Origin: Nitrospira bacterium HGW-Nitrospira-1
Lineage (GTDB): Bacteria > Nitrospirota > Thermodesulfovibrionia > Thermodesulfovibrionales > UBA6898
Assembly: GCA_002839535.1 (NCBI GenBank)
Contig: PGYF01000010.1
Coordinates: 27,708 to 39,064 of the forward strand
Direction of reading: 5' to 3'
DNA length: 11,357 nucleotides
Made by a program: the position numbers and the translations under genes. The notes under the pieces were generated by a model. The model was given only the letters and a program-made list of their open reading frames with translations, had not been told where the DNA came from and ran no database searches. Positions 5,853 through 11,357 of this stretch are shown in pieces (position 1 is the stretch's first letter; each line of letters opens with the position of its first letter).

Positions 5853-7673
5853 TTAATCTCCGAAAGATACACGCAGCACTTCCTCTATAGTGGTTACTCC
5901 CTCTGCTGCTTTTGTCAAACCGCTCATTCTTAAGCTTTTCATCCCAAGGCGTATGGACGCTCTTTTTAACTCTATTGAAGAAGCGCCTTCAAGTATCAGT
6001 TCTTTCAACTCGTCCCTAAGAGGCATTACTTCGTAGAGCGCCACCCTCCCTTTATAACCGGTGTTATTGCATGCCGGGCAGCCCTTCCCCTTGTAACAGG
6101 TGAGCCTGGAGGCCTCTTCCTCTGAAAACCCGAGCTTGAGGAGGGAGGCAACAGGAACTTTCTCAACCTCCTTGCATTGCAGGCAGATCTTTCTTACAAG
6201 CCTCTGGGCCATTATAAGCAGGACTGCTGATGAGACCAGAAAGGGTTCTATCCCCATATTAAGGAGTCTGCTTACAGTTCCCGGTGCGTCATTGGTATGC
6301 AGGGTGCTTAGCACCAGATGTCCGGTCAGAGCTGCTTTAACGGCGATTTCCGCTGTCTCAAAGTCACGAATCTCTCCAACCATGATTATATCAGGGTCCT
6401 GTCTGAGAAAGGACCTCAAGACTGCGGCAAAGGTGAGTCCTATATCTTCCCTGACATGGAGCTGATTTATCCCAGCAAAGTTGTATTCAACAGGGTCTTC
6501 TGCAGTCATAATATTTGTGTCCGGTTTATTCAGATAATGTAAGGCGGAATACAGCGTCGTGGTTTTTCCGCTGCCTGTAGGGCCTGTAACCAGGATCATT
6601 CCAAAAGGTTTGTTCAGCGCCTCCATGAAATCATCAAGCGCTGCCTGTTCAAACCCTAATTTTGTGAGATCTGTCTGAAGGTTTGCTTTATCAAGGATTC
6701 TTAAAACCGTTTTTTCGCCGAAAATAGTGGGGATTACCGAGACGCGAAAATCGATCTCACGCTTTTTCCCCAGTTTCAGTTTTATCCTGCCGTCCTGCGG
6801 CAGTCTTCTCTCCGCTATATCAAGCCTTGACATGATCTTGACCCTTGAGGTAATCGCCGCCCTGATCTTTGTCGGCAGGTTCATAACCGTGTGCATAACG
6901 CCGTCAACCCTGTATCTTACCCGTATAGAGTTCTCATAAGGTTCGATATGGATATCGCTTGCGCCGGACTTGATGGCATTGACAAATATGCCGTTGACAA
7001 GCTTTACAATCGGGGCCTCGACATTAACGACAGACTCGTCTTCTTTTTCTTCCAGGACGTCGACGTTGTCAAGGGCGCTGCCGATGATCTTGTCAAATTC
7101 ATCTACATTTACGCTCGGGCCTTCATCAAATCCGCCTGTATCGAAATTGTCTGCTTCCAGGTCTCCAGCCCCGAGGGTGTAATCTTTTGCCTGAAGGGAA
7201 CCCGAGGATTTTAGATTGGCAGAGGCAGCGGCTACCATATCTCCTCTGCCCGGATAATAGCTGGAGATCGCATTGATGATTGCAGATTCGCTTGAAACCG
7301 CAACTTCGACATTGTAACCTGTCCGGAACTTTACATCGTCAATAATCGCAAAAACATTTGACGGATTAGCCATAGCGATTGTTAACACAGCGCCGACCCG
7401 CGCAACAGGCAGAATACGGTATTTCCTGGCCATATCTGCAGGGATCAACTTCAGGATAGAGGAGTCGACCTTGTATTCGGAAAGGTTTATGGCCGGGACC
7501 CTGTACTGTTTGCTCAAGCAATCTACAAGCGCTTCTTCGGTAACAAACCCCAGTTTTACAAGGTTTGTGCCGAGTCTGCCGCCTTCTTTTTTTTGAATGG
7601 TTAAAGCGGCTTTGAGTTGTTCTTCAGAGATGACGCCGGACTTGATTAATAATTGCCCCAATTTAACGGTCAT
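5853..7673 (-). CDS. pilB: Type IV pilus extension ATPase PilB with N-terminal MshEN domain
   Basis: This 606-residue GspE/PilB ATPase energises pilin polymerisation through PilC. The N-terminus carries two 24-residue MshEN motifs (about 4-27 and 33-56, the second with RLGTNLVKLGFV and ending at Q56). These fit the known cyclic di-GMP binding pattern, so nucleotide control is plausible. An acidic, low-complexity linker spans about 145-215. The ATPase core has Walker A GPTGSGKT (364-371), an Asp box (AEDPVEY), Walker B (IIMVGEIRD) and a His box (GHLVLSTLHTND). Four cysteines (C497, C500, C532, C535) form the PilB zinc site. I chose the ATG at 7673, which gives the usual MTVKLGQLL opening. The reading frame stays open to a TTG at 7748, but those 25 extra residues are unlike the family and run into the direct repeat. 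No clear ribosome binding site precedes the ATG. First gene of the pil operon. Confidence 0.95.
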   Translation of the reverse strand: MTVKLGQLLIKSGVISEEQLKAALTIQKKEGGRLGTNLVKLGFVTEEALVDCLSKQYRVPAINLSEYKVDSSILKLIPADMARKYRILPVARVGAVLTIAMANPSNVFAIIDDVKFRTGYNVEVAVSSESAIINAISSYYPGRGDMVAAASANLKSSGSLQAKDYTLGAGDLEADNFDTGGFDEGPSVNVDEFDKIIGSALDNVDVLEEKEDESVVNVEAPIVKLVNGIFVNAIKSGASDIHIEPYENSIRVRYRVDGVMHTVMNLPTKIRAAITSRVKIMSRLDIAERRLPQDGRIKLKLGKKREIDFRVSVIPTIFGEKTVLRILDKANLQTDLTKLGFEQAALDDFMEALNKPFGMILVTGPTGSGKTTTLYSALHYLNKPDTNIMTAEDPVEYNFAGINQLHVREDIGLTFAAVLRSFLRQDPDIIMVGEIRDFETAEIAVKAALTGHLVLSTLHTNDAPGTVSRLLNMGIEPFLVSSAVLLIMAQRLVRKICLQCKEVEKVPVASLLKLGFSEEEASRLTCYKGKGCPACNNTGYKGRVALYEVMPLRDELKELILEGASSIELKRASIRLGMKSLRMSGLTKAAEGVTTIEEVLRVSFGD

Positions 7674-7679
7674 ATGTTT

Positions 7680-7708
7680 AAAATATATCAAATGAGAAGC
7701 AAAGTCAA
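7680..7708 (-). promoter_or_regulatory. Predicted sigma-70 promoter of the pil operon, very close to the pilB start
   Basis: On the minus strand TTGACT (7703-7708) is followed after 17 bp by TATTTT (7680-7685), or after 15 bp by TATATT (7682-7687). The pilB ATG begins at 7673, 6 nt below the first -10 option, so transcription would start at or just before the start codon. There is no ribosome binding site in this gap, consistent with a leaderless or nearly leaderless message. Prediction only. Confidence 0.4.
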
Positions 7709-7734
7709 CAAATCCACAGACCTGTGTTCCTTCA

Positions 7735-7780
7735 CCCGAAAAACGCAATTCTTCATGGACATGGATGACTGAAAAGTATT
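7735..7780 (+). repeat. Direct repeat, copy 2 (upstream flank of the pil operon)
   Basis: This is the partner of 505-550, in the same orientation and 7230 bp away; the core 7745-7780 is identical over 36 bp. It lies 62 bp above the pilB start codon, just upstream of the predicted promoter. Flanking bases beyond AGTATT differ completely from copy 1. Both copies stay open in one minus-strand frame (YFSVIHVHEEL), but there is no supported gene there. Confidence 0.9.
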
Positions 7781-7798
7781 TTGCCCGCCACCTGTTAC

Positions 7799-7866
7799 AT
7801 GCCGGAATACAATTTTAAGCCTGCATATAATTATTCAATCAGCGATTGTAAATTGTATTACGGCAT
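7799..7866. repeat. 17-bp inverted repeat between ogt and pilB
   Basis: The arms ATGCCGGAATACAATTT (7799-7815) and AAATTGTATTACGGCAT (7850-7866) pair at 16 of 17 positions around a 34-nt AT-rich spacer. The spacer contains a smaller AATC/GATT pairing. It could be a transcript-end hairpin for ogt, a small palindromic mobile element or a regulator-binding site; the sequence does not decide. The rest of the 281-bp gap 7674-7954 holds the pilB promoter and direct repeat copy 2. I see no gene or convincing terminator in 7867-7954. Confidence 0.6.
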
Positions 7867-7954
7867 CCTATAAAATCCTGTTGAAATCAAAAGACTTTGA
7901 AGGCATTCGTGTCCATGCGAGCATAATTCAACTCCCCAGTTCGATATGAACAGG

Positions 7955-8452
7955 TTAGTTCTTCTTCGTGTAATACTCGATCGCAAGGAGCCTTCTCTTG
8001 ATATTGACCCCAGGTGAATATCCGCCAATTGAGCCGTCTGTTTCAATGATCCGGTGGCAGGGGAAAATGATGGGGATTGGGTTCTTGCTGAGCGCATTAC
8101 CGACAGCCCTGAAGGCATGGGGTTTTCCGATCTTCTCTGCAAGCCATTTATAGGTCCTTGTTTCTCCGTATGGTATTTCTTTGAGAGTTTCCCAGACCTT
8201 TTTTTCAAATTCGGTCCCCTCGGTAAATACTGTTTCGCAGGTAAACTCTTGTCCGGCCTTTTCAAAATACTCAGCGAGTTCTTTCCTGGCCGGAGTCATT
8301 TCCTCTTTCCGTTTTAAAAGTATATTGGATGGCTTTGAAAATGATATGCCTGTCAATACTCCGGAGACAAAAATGAGGTATAAAGAGCCCACAGGGCTTT
8401 CCAGAATGTCATAAAAGTTATTGTGGGAGGACCCTTGCTTCAGTCTCTTCAT
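7955..8452 (-). CDS. ogt: Methylated-DNA--protein-cysteine S-methyltransferase (O6-alkylguanine repair)
   Basis: This 165-residue suicide repair protein transfers the alkyl group from O6-alkylguanine or O4-alkylthymine in DNA to its own cysteine. The C-terminal DNA-binding domain has the wing-helix region KVWETLKEIPYGETRTY, the RAVGNALSKNPIPI segment and the active-site PCHR motif with C132 at 131-134, followed by GSIGGYSPG. The N-terminal half (about 12-75) is the weakly conserved Ogt-type domain. I chose the ATG at 8452 because GAGGTG lies 7 nt upstream and the protein length fits. The frame is open to 8479 through non-family residues. It is not an Ada fusion: no AraC or zinc domain is present. 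The residual receiver pseudogene lies just upstream on the same strand. Confidence 0.94.
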   Translation of the reverse strand: MKRLKQGSSHNNFYDILESPVGSLYLIFVSGVLTGISFSKPSNILLKRKEEMTPARKELAEYFEKAGQEFTCETVFTEGTEFEKKVWETLKEIPYGETRTYKWLAEKIGKPHAFRAVGNALSKNPIPIIFPCHRIIETDGSIGGYSPGVNIKRRLLAIEYYTKKN

Positions 8453-8540
8453 CTGAATACACCTCAACCCTGAGCGCACTGCCTCTGATGCCTCCTCCTG
8501 CTATGGCAAGTCTAACCAAACCTAACCTCCGCAAAGTCAT
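8418..8540 (-). CDS. Possible 40-residue small ORF overlapping the start of ogt
   Basis: An ATG at 8540, preceded by GGAG with a three-base gap, opens a 40-codon frame beginning MTLRRLGLVRLAIAGGGIRG and ending in TAA at 8418. It overlaps the first 35 bases of ogt in another frame and the last part of the receiver pseudogene. I do not recognise the peptide. It may be a leader that couples translation to ogt, a leftover of a larger gene carried in by the event that truncated the receiver gene, or chance. The ribosome binding site is too close to the ATG to be convincing. Confidence 0.2.
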   Translation of the reverse strand: MTLRRLGLVRLAIAGGGIRGSALRVEVYSDEETEARVLPQ

Positions 8541-8872
8541 TTGCTCCGGATTCTATCCCCTTTATTCTGTTTTTTTTATCATTGAGGGCAGTCAGTAAAA
8601 TAACAGGAAAGAAATACCTGTCTGTTTGACTTTTTAGTTTTTTGCAGAGTTCAAAACCATCTATCCCCGGCATCATAACATCCAGAATCTGCAATATCTA
8701 TAGAATAGCTATTGCAGATTTCAAAAGCAGGCTTAGCGCCTAACGCCATATGAACAGTATACCCTGCGCCCTGAAAAACAGCTTCCATCAATTCCAGGTT
8801 GGCTTGTATATCATCAACCACCAGTACCGAGGGTCTCCTGTCTTCTTTTGTAAGACTAAAAGGCCGATTCAT
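8512..8872 (-). pseudogene. Broken response-regulator receiver domain
   Basis: Two overlapping frames together spell one CheY-like receiver. The first (ATG at 8872) gives RRPSVLVVDDIQANLELMEA up to NSYSIDI near 8695, with the acidic pair D20/D21. The second continues LQILDVMMPGIDGFELCKK, with the phosphoacceptor D in ILDVMM, then FFPVILLTALND and GIESGANDF. Removing one base at the GATATTG junction restores SIDLQILDVMMPG, so the break is a single-base insertion. The gene also stops right after GANDF, before the conserved KP motif and last helix, so the C-terminus is lost too. The product cannot be a working receiver unless the frameshift is a sequencing error, and even then it is truncated. 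Any original output domain is gone. Confidence 0.8.
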
Positions 8873-8878
8873 AATAGA

Positions 8879-8907
8879 ATTAAAGCATCAGCCGCAAAAA
8901 AAGTCAA
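8879..8907 (-). promoter_or_regulatory. Predicted sigma-70 promoter of the receiver pseudogene
   Basis: On the minus strand TTGACT (8902-8907) and TTTAAT (8879-8884) are separated by exactly 17 bp. The ATG begins only 6 nt beyond the -10 box and no ribosome binding site is present, so the message could be leaderless. The -35 box sits inside an A/T-tract palindrome, AAAAAAGT-CA-ACTTTTTT (8897-8914). The remainder of the 162-bp gap 8873-9034 shows no gene and no clear terminator for the upstream gene. Confidence 0.5.
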
Positions 8908-9034
8908 CTTTTTTCTTTTAAAATAGGGTGTTATGCTGGAAACTCAATCTAATACTTAAAGGACTGGGAATCCTAATTATTTTTATGCCTTTGCGCCAGA
9001 AGCATTTTACGGGTTTACGGTTTGAAAACATTCT

Positions 9035-9828
9035 TTATCTCAGAGAATAGCCATAGAGGGAGTAGACAAAATGACCCAAAATCGTATATGACTCCATATC
9101 CCATGCTTCCGGCAACGGCCAGTATTGCTCACCGTCTTTTAGCGCCTTAATCGCAGCAGCATCAAGCATTTTGTATCCGGAGGTGCGTACAAGCTCCACT
9201 GCCCCGAGCTTCCCGTTTTTCATAATAGTAAACCGTATTTTCAGGTCCCCGTACTCTCTATCCTGTCCTTAAGCTTTCTCATATAACCGGCATACCGGTA
9301 GTCAGAAGTATTAAAGGTGATTGAATCATCCTTCTTCAGCTTGCCTTCGGTCCCTTTCATTGCGATGTCACCGATTATTTCAGGATCATATAATGGTTTT
9401 TTGAGGGAATACCCCGGCTTGTCCTGAGGGCCATGTTTTTCAGCAACTCCTGTGCTTGACGAGCTTTTGGTTCCGAGTTCCCCTCCTTTATCTCTGTCAA
9501 CCGGCTTTGGATAAACGCCTTCCGGCAGAGGCTTCCCGATTTCTTTTCCCATGCCTGGAACAACAGACTTATCAGGTGAAGGGATATATGCCGGCCTTAT
9601 CGGGGAAACAGGGGCCTTATGGGGCAAACGTAACGGCTTGATTTTTTTTATTACAGATGGCGTGGATAATAAAGGCCTTGTTTCGGTCTGCTGTAACTCC
9701 TCAGGAGAAATAAGCCTGGCCAAAAATGCCTCGGGGGTTTTTTTCACACCCTCCGGGATAAAATATAGCCCAATAAAAATTCCTATATGGACTACAATGG
9801 AAAAGACGATAAACTTCTTTATAGTCAC
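9035..9828 (-). pseudogene. TonB-family energy transducer, disrupted by an out-of-frame deletion
   Basis: The 5' part (GTG at 9828, 195 codons to a TGA at 9241) has a TonB-like layout. A single N-terminal membrane anchor (about 5-24, FIVFSIVVHIGIFIGLYFIP) is followed by a long Pro/Lys-rich periplasmic spacer (about 50-125) and the start of the TonB_C domain (YMRKLKDRIES). The rest of TonB_C continues in another frame: GDLKIRFTIMKNGKLGAVEL, then SGYKMLDAAAIKAL and ILGHFVYSLYGYSLR, ending at 9035. The IWxYPxxAxxxGxxG-like stretch expected between the halves is missing, so roughly a dozen codons plus a frame were lost near 9250. Intact relatives pass proton-motive energy to outer-membrane receptors. 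No exbB or exbD is visible. GTG is supported by AAGGGAA about 10-11 nt upstream. An assembly error is possible. Confidence 0.75.
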
Positions 9829-9891
9829 AATGATACAGTTCCCTTAAAAAATTTTTGGGGTTGAGAAAAGCAGAAACCCGGGGGGAATGGG

Positions 9892-10341
9892 CTATATATG
9901 CTTTGGCAAGCGTACAGTCAGCACCGGACAGGGCGCATACCGTACAACCTGTCCCGCAGTGCTGCCAAACAACATCCTGTCCAGGCCTTTTCTGCCGTGC
10001 GTTCCAATAACGATAAGGTCTATTTTATTCTCTTCAGCAAAGCGGGATATCTCTTCATAAGGGGTCCCCTTCAAAACAATATACTCCACATCCTTGTATT
10101 CTCCCATCTCCTCGATAAAGCTTTTTTCCAGCTGGGTCTTTGCATCATGTTCCATATTTCTGTATAACTCGTCCATCGAAACATGCGGCACATACCACCC
10201 CGATGCTTTTACGACATCATAGATAACATGGACAAAATAAAGCTTTGCGCCATACTGTTTGGCGATACTGACTGCATAAGGCAATGAGTTGGAAGAACCT
10301 TCTGAAAAGTCTGTTGCAAAAAGAATTTTTTTGATCTCCAT
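9892..10341 (-). CDS. Universal stress protein (UspA family, ATP-binding type)
   Basis: This single-domain 149-residue cytoplasmic Usp begins with the typical MEIKKILFATDFSEGS (ATP-contacting D11 region), with VHVI at the end of the second strand. It carries the ATP-binding signature G-x2-G-x9-G-S: GTHG at 113-116 followed by GSTAG at 126-130, then the closing strand CPVLTVR. It is therefore of the ATP-binding (MJ0577-like) class. Exact physiological role cannot be told from sequence. The ATG comes one base after the coaX stop (TAA-A-ATG), and its ribosome binding site GGAGG lies within the last coaX codons, so expression is probably coupled to coaX. A 63-bp gap follows before the TonB pseudogene. 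Confidence 0.93.
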   Translation of the reverse strand: MEIKKILFATDFSEGSSNSLPYAVSIAKQYGAKLYFVHVIYDVVKASGWYVPHVSMDELYRNMEHDAKTQLEKSFIEEMGEYKDVEYIVLKGTPYEEISRFAEENKIDLIVIGTHGRKGLDRMLFGSTAGQVVRYAPCPVLTVRLPKHI

Positions 10342-10342
10342 T

Positions 10343-11119
10343 TTAAACCTCCATTCTGTTTTTTGCGTATATTTCTCTTAAACCTTCAAGTGTCAAAAAA
10401 AGATTCATGCCATGCGCCCTTTTTATAAGTGTATCTGCAAGATGAGCATAACCTCCGGTTATAACAACCTTGAAGGTATAACCTGTCTCCTTTTCAATCT
10501 CATCAATGACCCTTTCAACTGCCCCTGCTGTCCCAAACAACAACCCTGAACGAATACATTCGGCGGTATCTGTTCCAAGGCCGGCGCCTGGGGCCTCCAG
10601 CGCGACCTTTGGCAGCTTTGATGTCCTCTGGGCGAGCACATCGTTCATCAAACCGATTCCGGGCATAATTGAGCCGCCGATCAAATCAGCATTTTTACCA
10701 ACAATCGTTATTGTTGTGGCTGTTCCAAAATCGATTACCGCAACAGGCGCCCGATAAGCCGCATACGCACCTGCAGCATTTGCTATCCTGTCTGTTCCCA
10801 ACTCTTCAGGGGCCTTAACCTTCAGATTAAGCCCTGTATTCATTTGATGGCTTAGAATAAAAATATCGTTATCTTTATTTTCAGACAGCTTTTCTGCAGC
10901 AGCTTTTAAGGCCGCTGTATGGCTGGTGACTACAGATGATATTATACAGCTAAAAAAAGTTTTTTCTATATGATTTTGTTCCAGGAAATCACTCATAAGT
11001 CTGCTGTATTCATCAACAGAGCGCAGAGGATGGGTTGCTATTTTCTGGACGAGAAGTCCTGAATCCAAAAAATAACCTATATTTGTTGAGGAGTTACCAA
11101 TGTCGATCGCTATCAGCAT
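10343..11119 (-). CDS. coaX: Type III pantothenate kinase
   Basis: This 258-residue enzyme phosphorylates pantothenate with ATP, the first step of coenzyme A synthesis. It belongs to the ASKHA fold. The N-terminal phosphate loop is MLIAIDIGNSSTNIGY with D6. ELGTDRIANAAGA carries the family GxDR motif (108-111), VIDFGTATTI (128-137) carries the second acidic residue D130, and GGSIMPGI (148-155) is the pantothenate-site segment. VVITGGYA (218-225) closes the adenosine site. The canonical DIGNT reads DIGNS here, a mild change. I start at the ATG at 11119 because CoaX proteins begin exactly there. The frame is open to 11191, but the extra 24 residues (THTITRRPIINKHQ) are not family-like. The ribosome binding site is weak (AGGGCTGGAA). 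A birA neighbour, common in relatives, would lie off the right edge if present. Confidence 0.96.
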   Translation of the reverse strand: MLIAIDIGNSSTNIGYFLDSGLLVQKIATHPLRSVDEYSRLMSDFLEQNHIEKTFFSCIISSVVTSHTAALKAAAEKLSENKDNDIFILSHQMNTGLNLKVKAPEELGTDRIANAAGAYAAYRAPVAVIDFGTATTITIVGKNADLIGGSIMPGIGLMNDVLAQRTSKLPKVALEAPGAGLGTDTAECIRSGLLFGTAGAVERVIDEIEKETGYTFKVVITGGYAHLADTLIKRAHGMNLFLTLEGLREIYAKNRMEV

Positions 11120-11198
11120 TTCCAGCCCTGAAAAGTGTTGGTGTTTATTAATTATGGGTCTTCGCGTAATCGTATGGGTCATTCTTGTCACAAATCAT

Positions 11199-11282
11199 GT
11201 CATTCCACGGCCCCCCTCCGTCATTCCACGGCCCCCCTCCGTCATTCCACGACCCCCCTCCGTCATTCCACGACCCCCCTCC
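11199..11282. repeat. Tandem array of four 21-bp units
   Basis: Four contiguous units (11199-11219, 11220-11240, 11241-11261, 11262-11282) each read GTCATTCCACG, then G or A, then C6 and TCC. Units 1 and 2 have G and units 3 and 4 have A at the only variable position. The first 13 bases of each unit equal the left end of the palindromic element that follows at 11283, so the array looks like an expansion of that end. The minus strand has a G6 run per unit. It lies 80 bp upstream of the coaX start. Confidence 0.95.
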
Positions 11283-11350
11283 GTCATTCCACGGCTTGAC
11301 CGGGGAATCCATACCCTATCCTGGATTGTCCGGTCAAGCCGGACAATGAC
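11283..11350. repeat. Imperfect palindromic repeat element (68 bp)
   Basis: The arms 11283-11311 and 11322-11350 are 29 nt each and pair at 24 positions. GTCATT, CGGCTTGACCGG and ATCCA are perfectly matched blocks interrupted by two 3-nt internal mismatched stretches; the loop is the 10-nt TACCCTATCC. The ends GTCATT/AATGAC and the CGGCTTGACCGG core are of the kind seen in dispersed intergenic palindromes (REP or MITE-like). No gene is present in 11200-11357. Confidence 0.85.
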
Positions 11351-11357
11351 AACAATA

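Noticed and set aside
7674..7748. A 25-residue N-terminal extension of PilB from TTG at 7748
   Set aside because: The extension is unlike PilB proteins, runs into the intergenic direct repeat, and MTVKLGQLL at 7673 is the normal start.
7674..7800. Sigma-54 promoter upstream of pilB
   Set aside because: I found no GG-N10-GC arrangement with a TTGC-type -12 element on the minus strand; a sigma-70-like TTGACT promoter fits better.
7877..7954. CCTGTT...AACAGG pairing downstream of ogt as a terminator
   Set aside because: The stem is only six bases with a loop of more than 60 nt and no U-run.
7858..8265. A 135-codon minus-strand frame overlapping ogt
   Set aside because: It lies largely in another frame of the well-supported alkyltransferase gene and its sequence shows no protein family character.
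9846..9891. Terminator between the universal stress gene and the TonB remnant
   Set aside because: CCCGGG and AAAAATTTTTT palindromes are present but do not make a GC stem followed by a U-run in the right order.
11120..11191. A 24-residue N-terminal extension of CoaX from 11191
   Set aside because: CoaX proteins start directly at the phosphate-loop MLIAIDIGN; the extra residues are not family-like.
11199..11282. CRISPR array
   Set aside because: The units are contiguous with no spacers and the variation is a single base, so this is a tandem repeat.

Overview
The window looks like an ordinary chromosomal stretch from a Gram-negative, non-enteric bacterium. The gene order pilB-pilT-pilC-pilS-pilR, the Nitrospirota/Desulfobacterota-like flavour of the proteins and the moderate GC content suggest one of those phyla. 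This is an inference from protein style, not a database result. Almost everything is on the minus strand; only rpsT is on the plus strand.

Layout. (1) Positions 1-188: the terminal repeats of an IS21-like insertion sequence, then a promoter and strong ribosome binding site for rpsT. (2) 189-485: rpsT (ribosomal protein bS20, TTG start), convergent with the next operon. (3) 576-7673, minus strand: a tightly packed type IV pilus operon, transcribed pilB > pilT > pilC > pilS > pilR, with gaps of 1-10 bp and ribosome binding sites overlapping upstream stop codons. It encodes the extension ATPase, retraction ATPase, platform protein, and a membrane sensor kinase with its sigma-54 response regulator. 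No pilA is present where many relatives have it, next to pilR. (4) 7674-7954: a repeat-rich intergenic region. (5) 7955-8452: an O6-alkylguanine-DNA alkyltransferase. (6) 8512-8872: a frameshifted, truncated receiver-domain pseudogene. (7) 9035-9828: a TonB-family gene broken by a small out-of-frame deletion near the start of its C-terminal domain. (8) 9892-11119: a universal stress protein and type III pantothenate kinase (coaX), apparently translationally coupled. (9) 11199-11350: a 21-bp tandem repeat array running into an imperfect 68-bp palindromic element.

The pilus genes form a functional unit. PilB and PilT drive extension and retraction through PilC, while PilS/PilR should control a sigma-54 promoter, normally that of pilA, which must lie elsewhere. 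PilB begins with a tandem MshEN motif that suggests control by cyclic di-GMP.

I did not find a clearly new multi-gene system. The most unusual structure is a pair of direct repeats (44 of 46 bases identical, with a perfect 36-bp core) that bracket the whole pilBTCSR operon about 7.2 kb apart. Other points of interest are the palindrome with tandem array at the right edge, a 17-bp inverted repeat upstream of pilB, two predicted promoters so close to their start codons that the mRNAs could be leaderless, and two broken genes within 1.3 kb.
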